Below, one piece after another: positions 52,739 to 61,529 of a stretch of DNA of 64,000 nucleotides. The notes under the pieces were generated by a model, which was not told where the DNA came from, made no database searches, and worked only from the letters and a program-made list of their open reading frames with translations. The stretch spans positions 7,750,001-7,814,000 of the forward strand of contig JBHGNT010000008.1 of NCBI GenBank assembly GCA_043228905.1, in the 5' to 3' direction. The translations under genes were made by a program, and so were the position numbers. Each line of letters starts with the position of its first letter. The first letter of the stretch is position 1. Source of the DNA: Azolla caroliniana (lineage: Eukaryota; Polypodiophyta).

Positions 52739-54865
52739 ATGAGGGGGTCGGATCTCGCAGAGGCCATGGCTTCGGCCGTGGATCGGATTGTAAACGCGCG
52801 CGAGAGCACCGGTGCCCTCGACAGAGCTATTGAGGCGGTCGTCGGCACGATCGGCCGGTTCGATGGGAAAGATGCCACGAAGTATTTGGCGTCCTACGGT
52901 GCAGAGATGCTGATGCGGGACATTCCGGAAGAAAGGCGTCTTGCCGGATTTCCCCGAGTAGCGATGCCGAGCATCCATGCGGAGGTGCTCGAGGTGCGGA
53001 CGGAGAGCCGTACCTGGGAGGAGTTCGAAGGTCGGCTCCTAGAGAAATACGGGCTGGACGACGCGCTCCGGCTTTCGAAGCGAAGGTTCATGGAATGGGT
53101 GGAGTCCCCGGGGAAGGGAAGAAACGCGTCGGCGCTCCTCCGGGAGTTCGAGGAAAACTTTGCGCGCCTTTCGGCGCTCGACCGAACCATCCTGGACACG
53201 AGCCGGGTCTTGCTGTTTGTCAAGTCGGTCGACGAGCGGGATCGGGAGCAAGTGGGCTTCTTGCTGGAGACCGAAGACGGGCTCACTACCGACTGGGCGG
53301 CTGTCAGGAAGGTCTGTGGCCGTTTCGACAAACGGCGAGAATGGGCGGATAACGGGGCGACCGGGTCGGGCTCGGTCGCAGCAAGGAAGCTCGAACCAGC
53401 GCCGCAGGTGCGCAAGGAAGAGACCCGGGAGTGGTTGGAAACCGGTTCGGCTTCGACCGGCGTAGTCAGAGGCTCAACCGGAGGAGAGGCGCTGGAGGAA
53501 TTGACGAAGGCGATAAAGGACCTCCAAATCGCGCAGGCCCGAAGGAAAGGAGGCGAACCGGCTCGTGACCGACGGCCGGCGGCAGGAAACAGGTGCATGT
53601 GGTGCGATGAAGTCGGCCACATTCGGAAGGACTGCGGCGACTTCGCGGAGGCGCTGAGGAACAGGGTGGTGTACCTGTGGGAAGGACGGGTGCATGCCAG
53701 CGACACCCGAAGGGCCCTGAGCCGAAACGACGGAAAGGGTGGTATGAAAAGGGTGATGGAAGAGGCGGCGGCCCGACACGCGGAAACAGTCCACTACTCG
53801 GCGTCAGCCGGCATTCGAGTCGGGGGCGGCGAGGCCCGGGGGGAAAGCAAAGCCGGATTCTGGCCGACGATGCTGGAAGGCCTTGCCGGTGCAGGGCTTA
53901 AAAGGGAGGAATCGGACCGTGCGGAGAAACGGGTACGGGAGATGACCGGGTGGAGCGACCCGGTCGAGGAAAAGACGGGCTTCGTGGAAGCCGCTTGCAG
54001 GAACTACGAGGCTCTGGTAGAAGAGAAGCGGGTGGGGAAACCCGGGACGACCGGGCCCTCACAACGATACGAGACCCGGTCCGGGCCACGACGGGACGAA
54101 GCCGGCGGGGCCGGTACGCGAGATAAACCCCAGAAGGGCGGGTATCGTCTGGGGACGGAGATAGAAAGAACCACGGACTTACGAAAGGTCCTGGAGGAAC
54201 GGATCCTCGACAGCAAGGTGGAGCTGTCGTTACGAGAGGTGCTGGGAATCGCCAAGAAGGAGTTCCACGACTCCATCGTGGACTTGGTGAAACGGAAGAG
54301 GCTGTCGACGGAGACAGAACCGGAAAGACCGGTGGAAGTGCGGACGACGCACCTAGACGACATGGCTCTGGGAGACGAGTGGGCGGAAAGCCACTATTCG
54401 AGACCACATTGGGCCCGAGCGACCACGGAAACCCCGGTGAAGATCGGCGATGTCCAGGAACCGGTGGTAGCTTTAGTAGACCACGGATCGGAGATCAATT
54501 TGATGTCCATGGACTTCTATAAGAAGGGCAAATGGCCGATCAACACCAAGCACGGGTGGAAAATAAGGGCAGCAACGCGCGCCACCGAGGAACTGCACGG
54601 GGCCTGTCCGAACGTGCGAGTCAAGATCGGCGACGTTGAGATTGACCAGCACTTCTTCGTGCAGGAGACGTCTTCGCATCCGGTCATTCTGGGAGAGCCG
54701 TACATCACGGCGGCGCGAATGGAGACCAAGGTGCTGGACAACGGTTCAGCCTATGCGCGGGTCAAGAGCCAGGACGGGCGCCATTCGGTCCAGTTTTTGA
54801 CGGTCAGGCCGAACCACGAGCGTAACCGCGACTCCCTCGGTTCCGATAACCGAGAGGATTTTTAG
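52739..54865 (+). CDS. Gypsy-2 gag-protease polyprotein
   Basis: A 708-residue frame. ATG 52739 is chosen because the old copy Gypsy-4 starts at the same MRG. Residues about 1-200 are a helical gag/capsid-like region ('YLASYGAEMLMRDIPEERRL', 'TWEEFEGRLLEKYGLDDALR'). The zinc knuckle CMWCDEVGHIRKDC lies at about 286-299, followed by 'VVYLWEGRVHASDTRRAL' and 'GGMKRVMEEAAARHAE'. A Gly/Arg-rich linker (about 430-480) precedes the retropepsin domain (about 560-700), with 'ALVDHGSEINLMSMDFY' (Asp at about 581) and 'SHPVILGEPYITAARME'. The active-site triad is DHG, not the usual DTG/DSG, and is shared with Gypsy-4, so it is ancestral. It would form particles and process the polyproteins. The stop (54863-54865) lies in TTTTTAG, where pol begins in the -1 frame. 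Confidence 0.9.
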   Translation: MRGSDLAEAMASAVDRIVNARESTGALDRAIEAVVGTIGRFDGKDATKYLASYGAEMLMRDIPEERRLAGFPRVAMPSIHAEVLEVRTESRTWEEFEGRLLEKYGLDDALRLSKRRFMEWVESPGKGRNASALLREFEENFARLSALDRTILDTSRVLLFVKSVDERDREQVGFLLETEDGLTTDWAAVRKVCGRFDKRREWADNGATGSGSVAARKLEPAPQVRKEETREWLETGSASTGVVRGSTGGEALEELTKAIKDLQIAQARRKGGEPARDRRPAAGNRCMWCDEVGHIRKDCGDFAEALRNRVVYLWEGRVHASDTRRALSRNDGKGGMKRVMEEAAARHAETVHYSASAGIRVGGGEARGESKAGFWPTMLEGLAGAGLKREESDRAEKRVREMTGWSDPVEEKTGFVEAACRNYEALVEEKRVGKPGTTGPSQRYETRSGPRRDEAGGAGTRDKPQKGGYRLGTEIERTTDLRKVLEERILDSKVELSLREVLGIAKKEFHDSIVDLVKRKRLSTETEPERPVEVRTTHLDDMALGDEWAESHYSRPHWARATTETPVKIGDVQEPVVALVDHGSEINLMSMDFYKKGKWPINTKHGWKIRAATRATEELHGACPNVRVKIGDVEIDQHFFVQETSSHPVILGEPYITAARMETKVLDNGSAYARVKSQDGRHSVQFLTVRPNHERNRDSLGSDNREDF

Positions 54866-54866
54866 A
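54857..54866 (+). promoter_or_regulatory. Candidate -1 frameshift site between gag-pro and pol
   Basis: Frame 0 reads GAT TTT TAG, with five T at 54859-54863. The pol frame is -1 and is open from 54850 (after TAA at 54847-54849). If the tRNA on TTT slips back one base it re-pairs with TTT and the next codon is TTA, entering pol directly. No canonical X-XXY-YYZ heptamer is present. A stop codon in the next site would favour pausing. Confidence 0.5.
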
Positions 54867-57800
54867 GAGGACTGCCAAGGCGTGGGGCCGCGACAGTCCG
54901 GATGCTCCGGGAAAACCCCACATTTGTACGATAAAACCGTGTACGACAGGTAGGGTATTTTGCTTCTCCGACAGCGGAGCGTGTACGATAGTCGGCATCG
55001 GCGGCCGAGAGAAGACAAAGGCGGAGGGGAGACTTCGAGCGTGCGGAGTTCTCGGCCCTGACGAGGAAATCAACGGAGCCGTGGAGGCGGTTTCATTCGA
55101 CGACACCTTGGGAATGCTGGGAAAGGTAGTCGAAGAAGGCCTTAACGAAGACCGGACGATACCGGTGTGTTCCGAGGAGATGTACGGAGTCATCGCGGAC
55201 TTCGGTCGAGGGCTCGAGTCAGTTCGGACGGCCCGCGTAGGCACCAAGTACAAGACTGTGGACCGGAAGGTAAGGCCAGTCGCGGCACCCTTACCGGAGG
55301 ACAGCGCGTCGAGAATCAAAGGGGTTGCATCGGACCCTAGTCTACGGGATCCGGCCTGCATAGGGCACACCTTCACCGACGAGACGCTCCGAGAGCTCAA
55401 AATAGGTGGGGGCGGGTTCCTACTGCCTGCGGAGGAAGACCGGTTTCGGAGAATGCTCGGAAGGCACGGGAAAGCCTTCGCATTCTCGCCGGAGGAAATC
55501 GGGTGCGTTGACCCGACGATCGTGGAGCCGATGGTGATATTCACGGTACCGCATGTACCATGGAATCTCAAGCCAATCCCGGTTCCGAGAGCTCACATCC
55601 CGAAGTTGATGGAGCTGCTGAGGCAGAAAGTTGATATGGGAATTCTCGAGCCGTCGAGCGCCCCATATTCGAATCGATGGTTCACCGTACCGAAGAAAAA
55701 CGGTTCGTTGCGCTTCATCCAGGACCTGCAGCCGGTCAATCGAGTGACCATTCGGAACGCAGGGATCGGACCGACCATAGGCGAGTTCGCGGAGGCCTTC
55801 GCCGGAAGGTCAATTTACTCGGTCGGGGATCTATACTCAGGGTACGACCAGTTCCAGCTAGCCGTGGAGAGCAGAGACATTACGACGATGCGAACTCCCC
55901 TCGGCCTAGTTCGGATGTGTACACTGCCGCAAGGAGGGACCAACTCGGTGGCCCACATGGTGAATGCGATGAACAAGGTTCTGAGGGACTGTATCCCGGA
56001 CATCACCATGCCGTTTCTGGACGACATTCCGATCAAAGGATGCCCGGTGGAAGAAAGGGACGAGACGATCGGGCCGGACGGATGCCGGCGATTCGTAGCG
56101 ACGCACATCGACGACTGCGAGAAGGTGCTGCAAAGGCTAGAGGATGCGAGACTCACCTTCTCCGGGGAGAAGTCGGCCTTCGGGCAGTCAGAAATCATGG
56201 TGGTCGGACACCTGTGCGGACCATATGGCCGGAAACCGTCTCCGGCAAAGGTAGAAGCCATCTCCGCGATGAAGCCCGACTGCAGCTCGGTCACGGAAGT
56301 ACGGAGATTCCTGGGGGCATGCGCGTTCTACCACATATGGATCCCGCATTACGCACACGTCGCGGAGCCACTGTACGGGTTGCTGAAAAAGGGGCGAAGG
56401 TTCGAATGGCTGGACGAGCACGCGGAATCGGTCCGGAAGCTGAAAGAGGCCCTCGCAGCGGCACCGGCACTCCGGAAGGCGGTATACGGGAAGGGTACCC
56501 CGGTATTCATAACGGTGGATACCAGTCCGACCGGGATCGGATGGGTCGTGAACCAGGAAGACGAGGACGGCGATCGGTTTCCGATCCGATTCGGCGCGAA
56601 AGTCCTCAGTGAACGGCAGCGAGGATACGCCCAGGTTAAACGCGAACTCTGGGGTATTGTTTCGGCGGTTAAGGCCGACAAAGACTACCTGATAGGGACA
56701 GAAGTGATCATCGAGACGGATTGCCTGCCGATTCTCGGTATGGTTTCCGGATGCGCGACTCCGGACCTGGCGATGCTCAGGTGGATAGCGTACATCAAGT
56801 CCCTGGACCCGGAAATACGACACATTTCCGGGAAAGACAACGCCATGGCCGACATGCTTTCGAGGGCGAGGTTCGACGACGAGGGCGGCATGGTTTCGGA
56901 AGACGAAGAAGTCGGCGTGGATTTCTTCGAGACGGCACACATAACGACCGACGGGATGAGCACTCCGGCGCTTAACGAGTTCGACGCGAGCAAGTACGAC
57001 GGGGAGTGGCTGCAGATCGGCGGGTTTTTGAAGGCAATGACGCCCGATGCGTCATGGACGAAGGACGAGGCCAACCGGATCCGGAAGAAAGCATACCGAT
57101 TCTTTCTCCGAGATGGGCATTTGTGGAAGCACCCGAAGAAGAGGAACGGCGTCCCGCTCCGGGTGGTGGCGATGAAGGAAGAACAGGAGGAGCTACTGGC
57201 GGCCCACCACGACAGCCCTTGGGCTGGACACCGTGGAACGTGGGCGACATTTGAGAAGCTGAAGGGGAAGTACTGGTGGCCGGGATTGTACCGGGACGTG
57301 CATCGGTTCGTGTCAACTTGCGAGAGTTGTCAGATGCACTCGATAGTCCGACACCGGGACGGGCTTCGCCCTACGTACCCTCCGACTATCCACTTCAAAT
57401 GGATGGTAGATCTGGTAACGATGCCAATGGGGGTAGGACAGATGCGGTATCTGGTCCTAGCGCGGGAAGACCTGACGAACCAGGTGGAAGGCCGAGCCCT
57501 TCAGAACAAGACGACCGCGGCCGTGTGTCGGTTCCTAATCGAGGACGTGATATGTCGGTACGGGTGCGTCGGGAAGATCGTGGCTGACCGAGGGGAGTTG
57601 GACGCCGAAGAAGCCGCGGAGCTGTTCGACCGGCTGGGGGTCAAGCTCTCGCTCACCACTGCGTACAATCCGGAGGCGAATGGAAAGGTGGAGCGCGGAC
57701 ACGGACCGATCGTCAAGGCGTTGGTTCGGGCATGCGGAGGCCGAATCGGTGACTGGCCGCGGCTCCTACCTTATGCCTTGTGGGCAGACCGGACCACGCA

Positions 57801-58344
57801 CAGTTCGGTAACCGGGTACATGCCGACAGAGCTCATGTTCGGCCAGAAGCCGATCATGCCGATTGAACGGACGATCTCCTCGTGGGCAACGGTCGACTGG
57901 AGGAACGAGATGAGCCGGGAGGAGTTGTTGGCCGCGCGTATACGACAGCTCGAGCGGAGACCGGAGGACGTGGCACTGGCTACGGAGAAGCTCCGGGTGG
58001 CGAGGACAAAGAACAAAGCCCGGTTCGACCGAACGCACCGGCTACGACCGAAGAAAATCGACGAAGGTGACTGGGTGCTCGTGTACGACAGCAGCCTCGA
58101 CAACCAGCACCGAGCAACGCGGAAGTTCGCACAGAGATGGTTCGGGCCGTACACGGTACAGAGCGCCAACGACAACGGGACATATCATCTGGCGGAACTC
58201 GACGGTACGAGAATAGCGATACCCGTGGCCGGGAAGAGGATCAAAGCTTTCAAGAAGCGGCACGACAACGAACCCGACCCGATTCTCCTGGACAGCAGCG
58301 ACGACCGATCCGAGGCCGAGGAAGGGCCGGCAGGCGAAGAGTAA
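54862..58344 (+). CDS. Gypsy-2 pol: reverse transcriptase, RNase H, integrase
   Basis: The open frame runs from 54850 to the TAA at 58342-58344; no convincing ATG lies near its start, so translation by frameshift is likely. Residues counted from 54862: an N-terminal extension (1-210); RT about 210-430 with 'RWFTVPKKNGSLRFIQDLQPVN', 'YSVGDLYSGYDQFQL', 'LPQGGTNSVAHMVNAM' and catalytic 'MPFLDDIPIKG' (Asp near 387). RNase H is about 550-670, with Asp, Glu, Asp, Asp in 'TVDTSPTGIG', 'QVKRELWGIV', 'IETDCLPIL', 'KDNAMADML'. Integrase is about 780-960, with zinc site 'HHDSPWAGH' to 'CESCQ' and core D-D-E in 'MVDLVTMP', 'VADRGELD', 'GKVERGHGP'. Then the GPY/F module 'RWFGPYTVQ' and an acidic tail. No chromodomain. 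All catalytic residues are present. The RT and integrase wording resembles fungal (basidiomycete) Gypsy more than the usual plant lineages. Confidence 0.9.
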   Translation, partial: LERTAKAWGRDSPDAPGKPHICTIKPCTTGRVFCFSDSGACTIVGIGGREKTKAEGRLRACGVLGPDEEINGAVEAVSFDDTLGMLGKVVEEGLNEDRTIPVCSEEMYGVIADFGRGLESVRTARVGTKYKTVDRKVRPVAAPLPEDSASRIKGVASDPSLRDPACIGHTFTDETLRELKIGGGGFLLPAEEDRFRRMLGRHGKAFAFSPEEIGCVDPTIVEPMVIFTVPHVPWNLKPIPVPRAHIPKLMELLRQKVDMGILEPSSAPYSNRWFTVPKKNGSLRFIQDLQPVNRVTIRNAGIGPTIGEFAEAFAGRSIYSVGDLYSGYDQFQLAVESRDITTMRTPLGLVRMCTLPQGGTNSVAHMVNAMNKVLRDCIPDITMPFLDDIPIKGCPVEERDETIGPDGCRRFVATHIDDCEKVLQRLEDARLTFSGEKSAFGQSEIMVVGHLCGPYGRKPSPAKVEAISAMKPDCSSVTEVRRFLGACAFYHIWIPHYAHVAEPLYGLLKKGRRFEWLDEHAESVRKLKEALAAAPALRKAVYGKGTPVFITVDTSPTGIGWVVNQEDEDGDRFPIRFGAKVLSERQRGYAQVKRELWGIVSAVKADKDYLIGTEVIIETDCLPILGMVSGCATPDLAMLRWIAYIKSLDPEIRHISGKDNAMADMLSRARFDDEGGMVSEDEEVGVDFFETAHITTDGMSTPALNEFDASKYDGEWLQIGGFLKAMTPDASWTKDEANRIRKKAYRFFLRDGHLWKHPKKRNGVPLRVVAMKEEQEELLAAHHDSPWAGHRGTWATFEKLKGKYWWPGLYRDVHRFVSTCESCQMHSIVRHRDGLRPTYPPTIHFKWMVDLVTMPMGVGQMRYLVLAREDLTNQVEGRALQNKTTAAVCRFLIEDVICRYGCVGKIVADRGELDAEEAAELFDRLGVKLSLTTAYNPEANGKVERGHGPIVKALVRACGGRIGDWPRLLPYALWADRTTHSSVTGYMPTELMFGQKPIMPIERTISSWATVDWRNEMSREELLAARIRQLERRPEDVALATEKLRVARTKNKARFDRTHRLRPKKIDEGDWVLVYDSSLDNQHRATRKFAQRWFGPYTVQSANDNGTYHLAELDGTRIAIPVAGKRIKAFKKRHDNEPDPILLDSSDDRSEAEEGPAGEE

Positions 58345-58416
58345 AGGCGGGCCGGTTTTCTCCGTGCCAACTTAATTTGGCGCATACCGGTGGATGCGCG
58401 GTTAGGTGGGGGCGGA

Positions 58417-59086
58417 TGTCGTGAAGAAAACCGCCCACAAGAGGAATCGGAGGAACAAGGCGTGGGAAACGGCTCTACACACACGCGCGCCAAGAAGTAC
58501 ATACGAGGATCCTAGGTGGGTAGATTCGGTTGGTATGCAGTTAATGCCAAACGGCCTCTTGACGGGATATAAAAAGGAAGAGGAAGAATAGGAAAAGATA
58601 TCTCGCGGGGGGAGAGGACGAAGTGCTGCCGAACCGATTTCGGAGCTCCTCTCTCACTCCTGCTTTCTCTGTCTTCTGCTCCATCGCGTACCTGTGCAGG
58701 TTTCGAGGAGGCTTGCGCTGTTCCGTGGAACGCCCCGAGTGCGTCCTGCAGCACCTCCGACCTGTTTCCCTTTCTGTGCGTCGCAACATACAGGGGTCGG
58801 CATCTGTTCGCCGCCCCGTTCGTTTTCGTTAGTATCCATTCCGTGCCCCGCCGTGGGTTGTAATTCTTTGGTCTGTTATTTTCTTGCATTCATAACATAT
58901 CTTTCGTTGTTGCGTCCATCTGCGTCGGCGTTTGTTTGTGATCTCCGTTTGTTGGGCCGTGTCCCTGTGCAATCTTCGGTTCTGTGTAATCGGGTCTCTC
59001 TCTTACTCCGCTCTCTCTTGCTCTTTGGTCCAAGACCCCCGTGGTCCCTCCTCCTTTCTGCACGCAAGGGCGTAGCAACCCCGACA
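58417..59086 (+). repeat. 3' LTR of Gypsy-2, 670 bp
   Basis: By eye it is identical to 52026-52695, including encoded short frames and the U5 hairpin. It is preceded by the purine tract GGTGGGGGCGGA and followed by CCGG of the target duplication. Confidence 0.95.
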
Positions 59087-59800
59087 CCGGAGTACGCGTT
59101 GTGCGCACTGAAGGTGCTTCTCGGTTGGCCGCACCATGAATTGACTAATCACACCCATCGGGTAACTAAGGTCTGGTCGAGTGATAGTCAAGTAGATGAG
59201 GTTTCCGACAGTCTGTCGGAACCTCTTCGAGTCACAAACCTTTCCAGAGTCCGGGCGAAGCTTAACGGTTTTATCTAGAGGAGTCGAGACAGACTAACAA
59301 TCTGCCATCCCGAACTTGAAGAGCATACCCAGTACGTAATGTTGTTGGTTGATCAGTATGCCTTTGGGGGTACGATCACTTCAATCCCAAGGAACTAATG
59401 AAGGTCCCCTAGGTCCTTCATGTCAAATGATGCCGCGAGCTAGAGCTTTACGCGGTCAATTTCACCTAGGTCAGCGCCGGTGATGACCAAGTCATCAACA
59501 TAAAGTAAATTACTAACCAGCCCGAGTCGACCTTGCCGAATGAACAGTGAAGAGTCTGATTTGGACATCAAAAATCCCAACCGACGCAATCGCTACGTGA
59601 TTTTCGCATTCCAAGTACGCGGGGCTTGCTTTAGTCCGTAAAGGGACTTCTTCAACCGGCAGACCGCCGAAGTGTTCATTCCGGAGTGAAATCTAGGGGG
59701 TTGTACTATGTACACCTGTTCCTCAAGCTCGCCTTGCAGAAATGCATTCTTGACATCCATCTGATGTAAATGCCACCCCTTCGCCGCAACTACTGCAAGC
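59087..59800 (-). pseudogene. Copia-B reverse transcriptase
   Basis: Minus strand from about 59800: '[26 protein letters not shown]', '[17 protein letters not shown]', 'SKSDSSLFIRQG', 'NLLYVDDLVITGADLGEID' (YVDD near 59490-59505), 'FDMKDLGDLH', 'TITRPDLSYPMGVISQFM', ending 'CAQRVLR' at the Gypsy-2 insertion. Stops at about 59593, 59467, 59435 and 59395. The sequence before RT (protease, integrase) is missing: gag-like sequence joins RT directly near 59800. Confidence 0.85.
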
Positions 59801-60005
59801 ACTGTATGTACGCCGTTGTCTTCATGTGCATCACTTCCCATATCGTGGCATCGATTTTCTCCGGTCTCTTGTCCCCAAACTGAACCGGCAACCAAAGATC
59901 TTTAACCACGAGCATGTCCCTCATCTTCATCTTCCACACCGAATAGTTGGAGCCAGTGAGCTTGAATATGCCTACCAACGAATCGTCCATTTTTCTGTGT
60001 CATTT
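59801..60005 (-). pseudogene. Copia gag N-terminal fragment joined to RT
   Basis: ATG 59990 (minus): 'MDDSLVGIFKLTGSNYSVWKMKMRDML', '[24 protein letters not shown]', the gag start of Tnt1-like Copia. The frame breaks at the joint with Copia-B RT, which belongs to a different Copia family. The joint is therefore a deletion or recombination product. Confidence 0.7.
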
Positions 60006-60006
60006 T

Positions 60007-60018
60007 GCTCTGGTACCA
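60007..60018 (-). promoter_or_regulatory. Copia primer-binding site
   Basis: TGGTACCAGAGC on the minus strand, one base different from the Met-tRNA site TGGTATCAGAGC. It lies three bases after the proposed end of LTR-D (60022). Confidence 0.75.
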
Positions 60019-60021
60019 CTT

Positions 60022-60722
60022 TGAAAGGAATACACGCTCCCTAAAACACAGCGCTTGGCCACAACCGAGTCTAGGATGAAACACAGAAAACGGGTAAGGT
60101 ACGCACGGCACAGTGAAGAGAAGAGTACACAGGATGTTAACGTGGAAAACCCAAACTAGGGAAAAACCACGGCAGCCCACAGACTGCAAACTATCACTAT
60201 ATCACAATGTACAGTAGTAAAACACCGAGGCAACGACCTCGAGCTTGCTATCTTTGCCATAGGCGGCGGTTACAACAGAGGCAACGACCTCTTCCTCTCT
60301 CTCTCTCTCTCTCTATACACGGTTGCACTCAAATCTTGCACCAACAAGAATGACAACTCATCTACTCTAGGTTTGCCCTAAATCATATTTATACTAATAT
60401 GAATTTTCGGCTATTTACAAATATAGCCCCGATGGACTCTTAGAAAACATATTTACGAATATGTCCCTTCATCCGGCTCTTGACGGGTACTCGTCATCCG
60501 GTTCTCACCGAGTCTTCCGTTGCCAAGTACTTGTGATCCGGTTCTCACCGGGTCTTCCGTTGTCGGGTACTCCACATCTGGCTCTCACCGGGTTTTCCTT
60601 GCCGGGTACTTGTCATCCGGTTCTCACCGGGTCTTTCGTTGCCGGGTACTCCACATTCGGTTCTCACCGGGTCTTCCTTGCCGGGTACTCCAATCCCATC
60701 CGGAGGGATCTGTTTCCTAACA
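60022..60722 (-). repeat. Copia LTR-D, about 701 bp, shared by two internal regions
   Basis: Minus-strand start TGTTAGGAAACAG (60722) follows the purine tract GAAGGGGGAGTT of the Copia to its right. Its end is followed by a primer site and gag on its left. So one LTR is the 3' LTR of Copia-A and also a 5' LTR for the gag fragment, a tandem LTR arrangement. It holds five 42-bp repeats ('CCGGTTCTCACCGGGTCTTCC', about 60474-60695), a TC run and the core ACGTGGAAAACCC (about 60139-60151). Confidence 0.8.
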
Positions 60723-61529
60723 AACTCCCCCTTCACTCCGGCATGGGATGTCTTACTAGTCCGATCTGCTTCCGACATGCATCCACCTTGTCGGGTATCA
60801 ATACTTTTGTCAGCATATCTGACCCGTTCTCGGCCGTGTGGATCTTCATTAGTGCGAACTCTTGATCTTCTACTCGCTCCTGGATCCAGTGATACCTATG
60901 CTGGATGTGCTTCGTCCTGGAGTTGCGTTCTTAGCAAGGTGGATGACACTTTGACTGTCGCAATAGAGCCAGTATTCGTCTTGCCGGATACCGAGCTCTC
61001 CGATGAAGTCCTTCATCCATATTATTTCCTTGCCGGCTTCCACAGCCGCCATGTACTCCGCCTCCGTGGTTGACAGCGCAACCGTCTTCTGCAACCTCGA
61101 CTGCCACGAAATAGCTCCCCCTGCATATGTCATTACATACCCGGATGTAGACCAGTTGGTATCCACATCAGCTGACATGTCCGAATCGGTAAAACCGTCA
61201 AGTTGAGGTTTACCGGAGCCGAATCGGAGACACATATTCGAAGTGCCCTTCAGGTACCGGAGTATCCATTTGACCGTGTTCCAGTGCTCCTTGTCGGGAT
61301 TGCTCATAAACCGGCTCACCACTCCGACTGTGTATCCAATGTCCGGCCGAGTACACACCATTGCGTACATCAAGCTCCCGACAGCAGAGGCATATGGAAC
61401 CTTCACCATATCCGCCTTCTCTGCTTTCGTCTTCGGGCTTTGCTTACCGAATAATCTGCAGTTTGCCGGGAGTGTCGATTCGACCAGTTTCGCTTCCAAC
61501 ATGTTGAACCGTTGAAGCACCTTTGTCAC
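60723..61529 (-). pseudogene. Copia-A RNase H
   Basis: 'YASAVGSLMYAMVCTRPDIGYTVGVVSRFM', 'HWNTVKWILRYLKGTS', 'LDGFTDSDMSADVDTNWSTSGYV', 'ISWQSRLQKTVALSTTEAEYMAA', 'CDSQSVIHLAKNA'. The frame shifts near 60890 and ends with 'GSDMLTKVLIPDKVDACRKQIGLV' just before the purine tract. It is less decayed than most Copia remnants here. Confidence 0.85.

Larger units (their letters stand above)
52026..59086 (+). mobile_element. Gypsy-2: young, apparently intact Ty3/Gypsy of unusual lineage
   Basis: LTRs 52026-52695 and 58417-59086 are each 670 bp and appear identical base for base. Target duplication CCGG (52022-52025 and 59087-59090), or ACCGG if the terminal A of the LTR is shared. The Copia RNase H frame reads straight through when the element and one CCGG are removed. 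Internal: primer-site region 'TTGGTGAACCCGACGTGAAAG' (52699-52719), gag-protease ORF, pol ORF in the -1 frame, purine tract GGTGGGGGCGGA (58405-58416). High GC and open frames set it apart from the decayed neighbours. Related decayed pieces: 21643-24724, 35677-37019, 38511-41167 and 3570-4424. Confidence 0.95.

Noticed and set aside
55677-56612. 311-codon plus-strand frame and several long minus-strand frames inside Gypsy-2 pol
   Set aside because: Shadow frames in GC-rich sequence; the pol frame contains all catalytic motifs.
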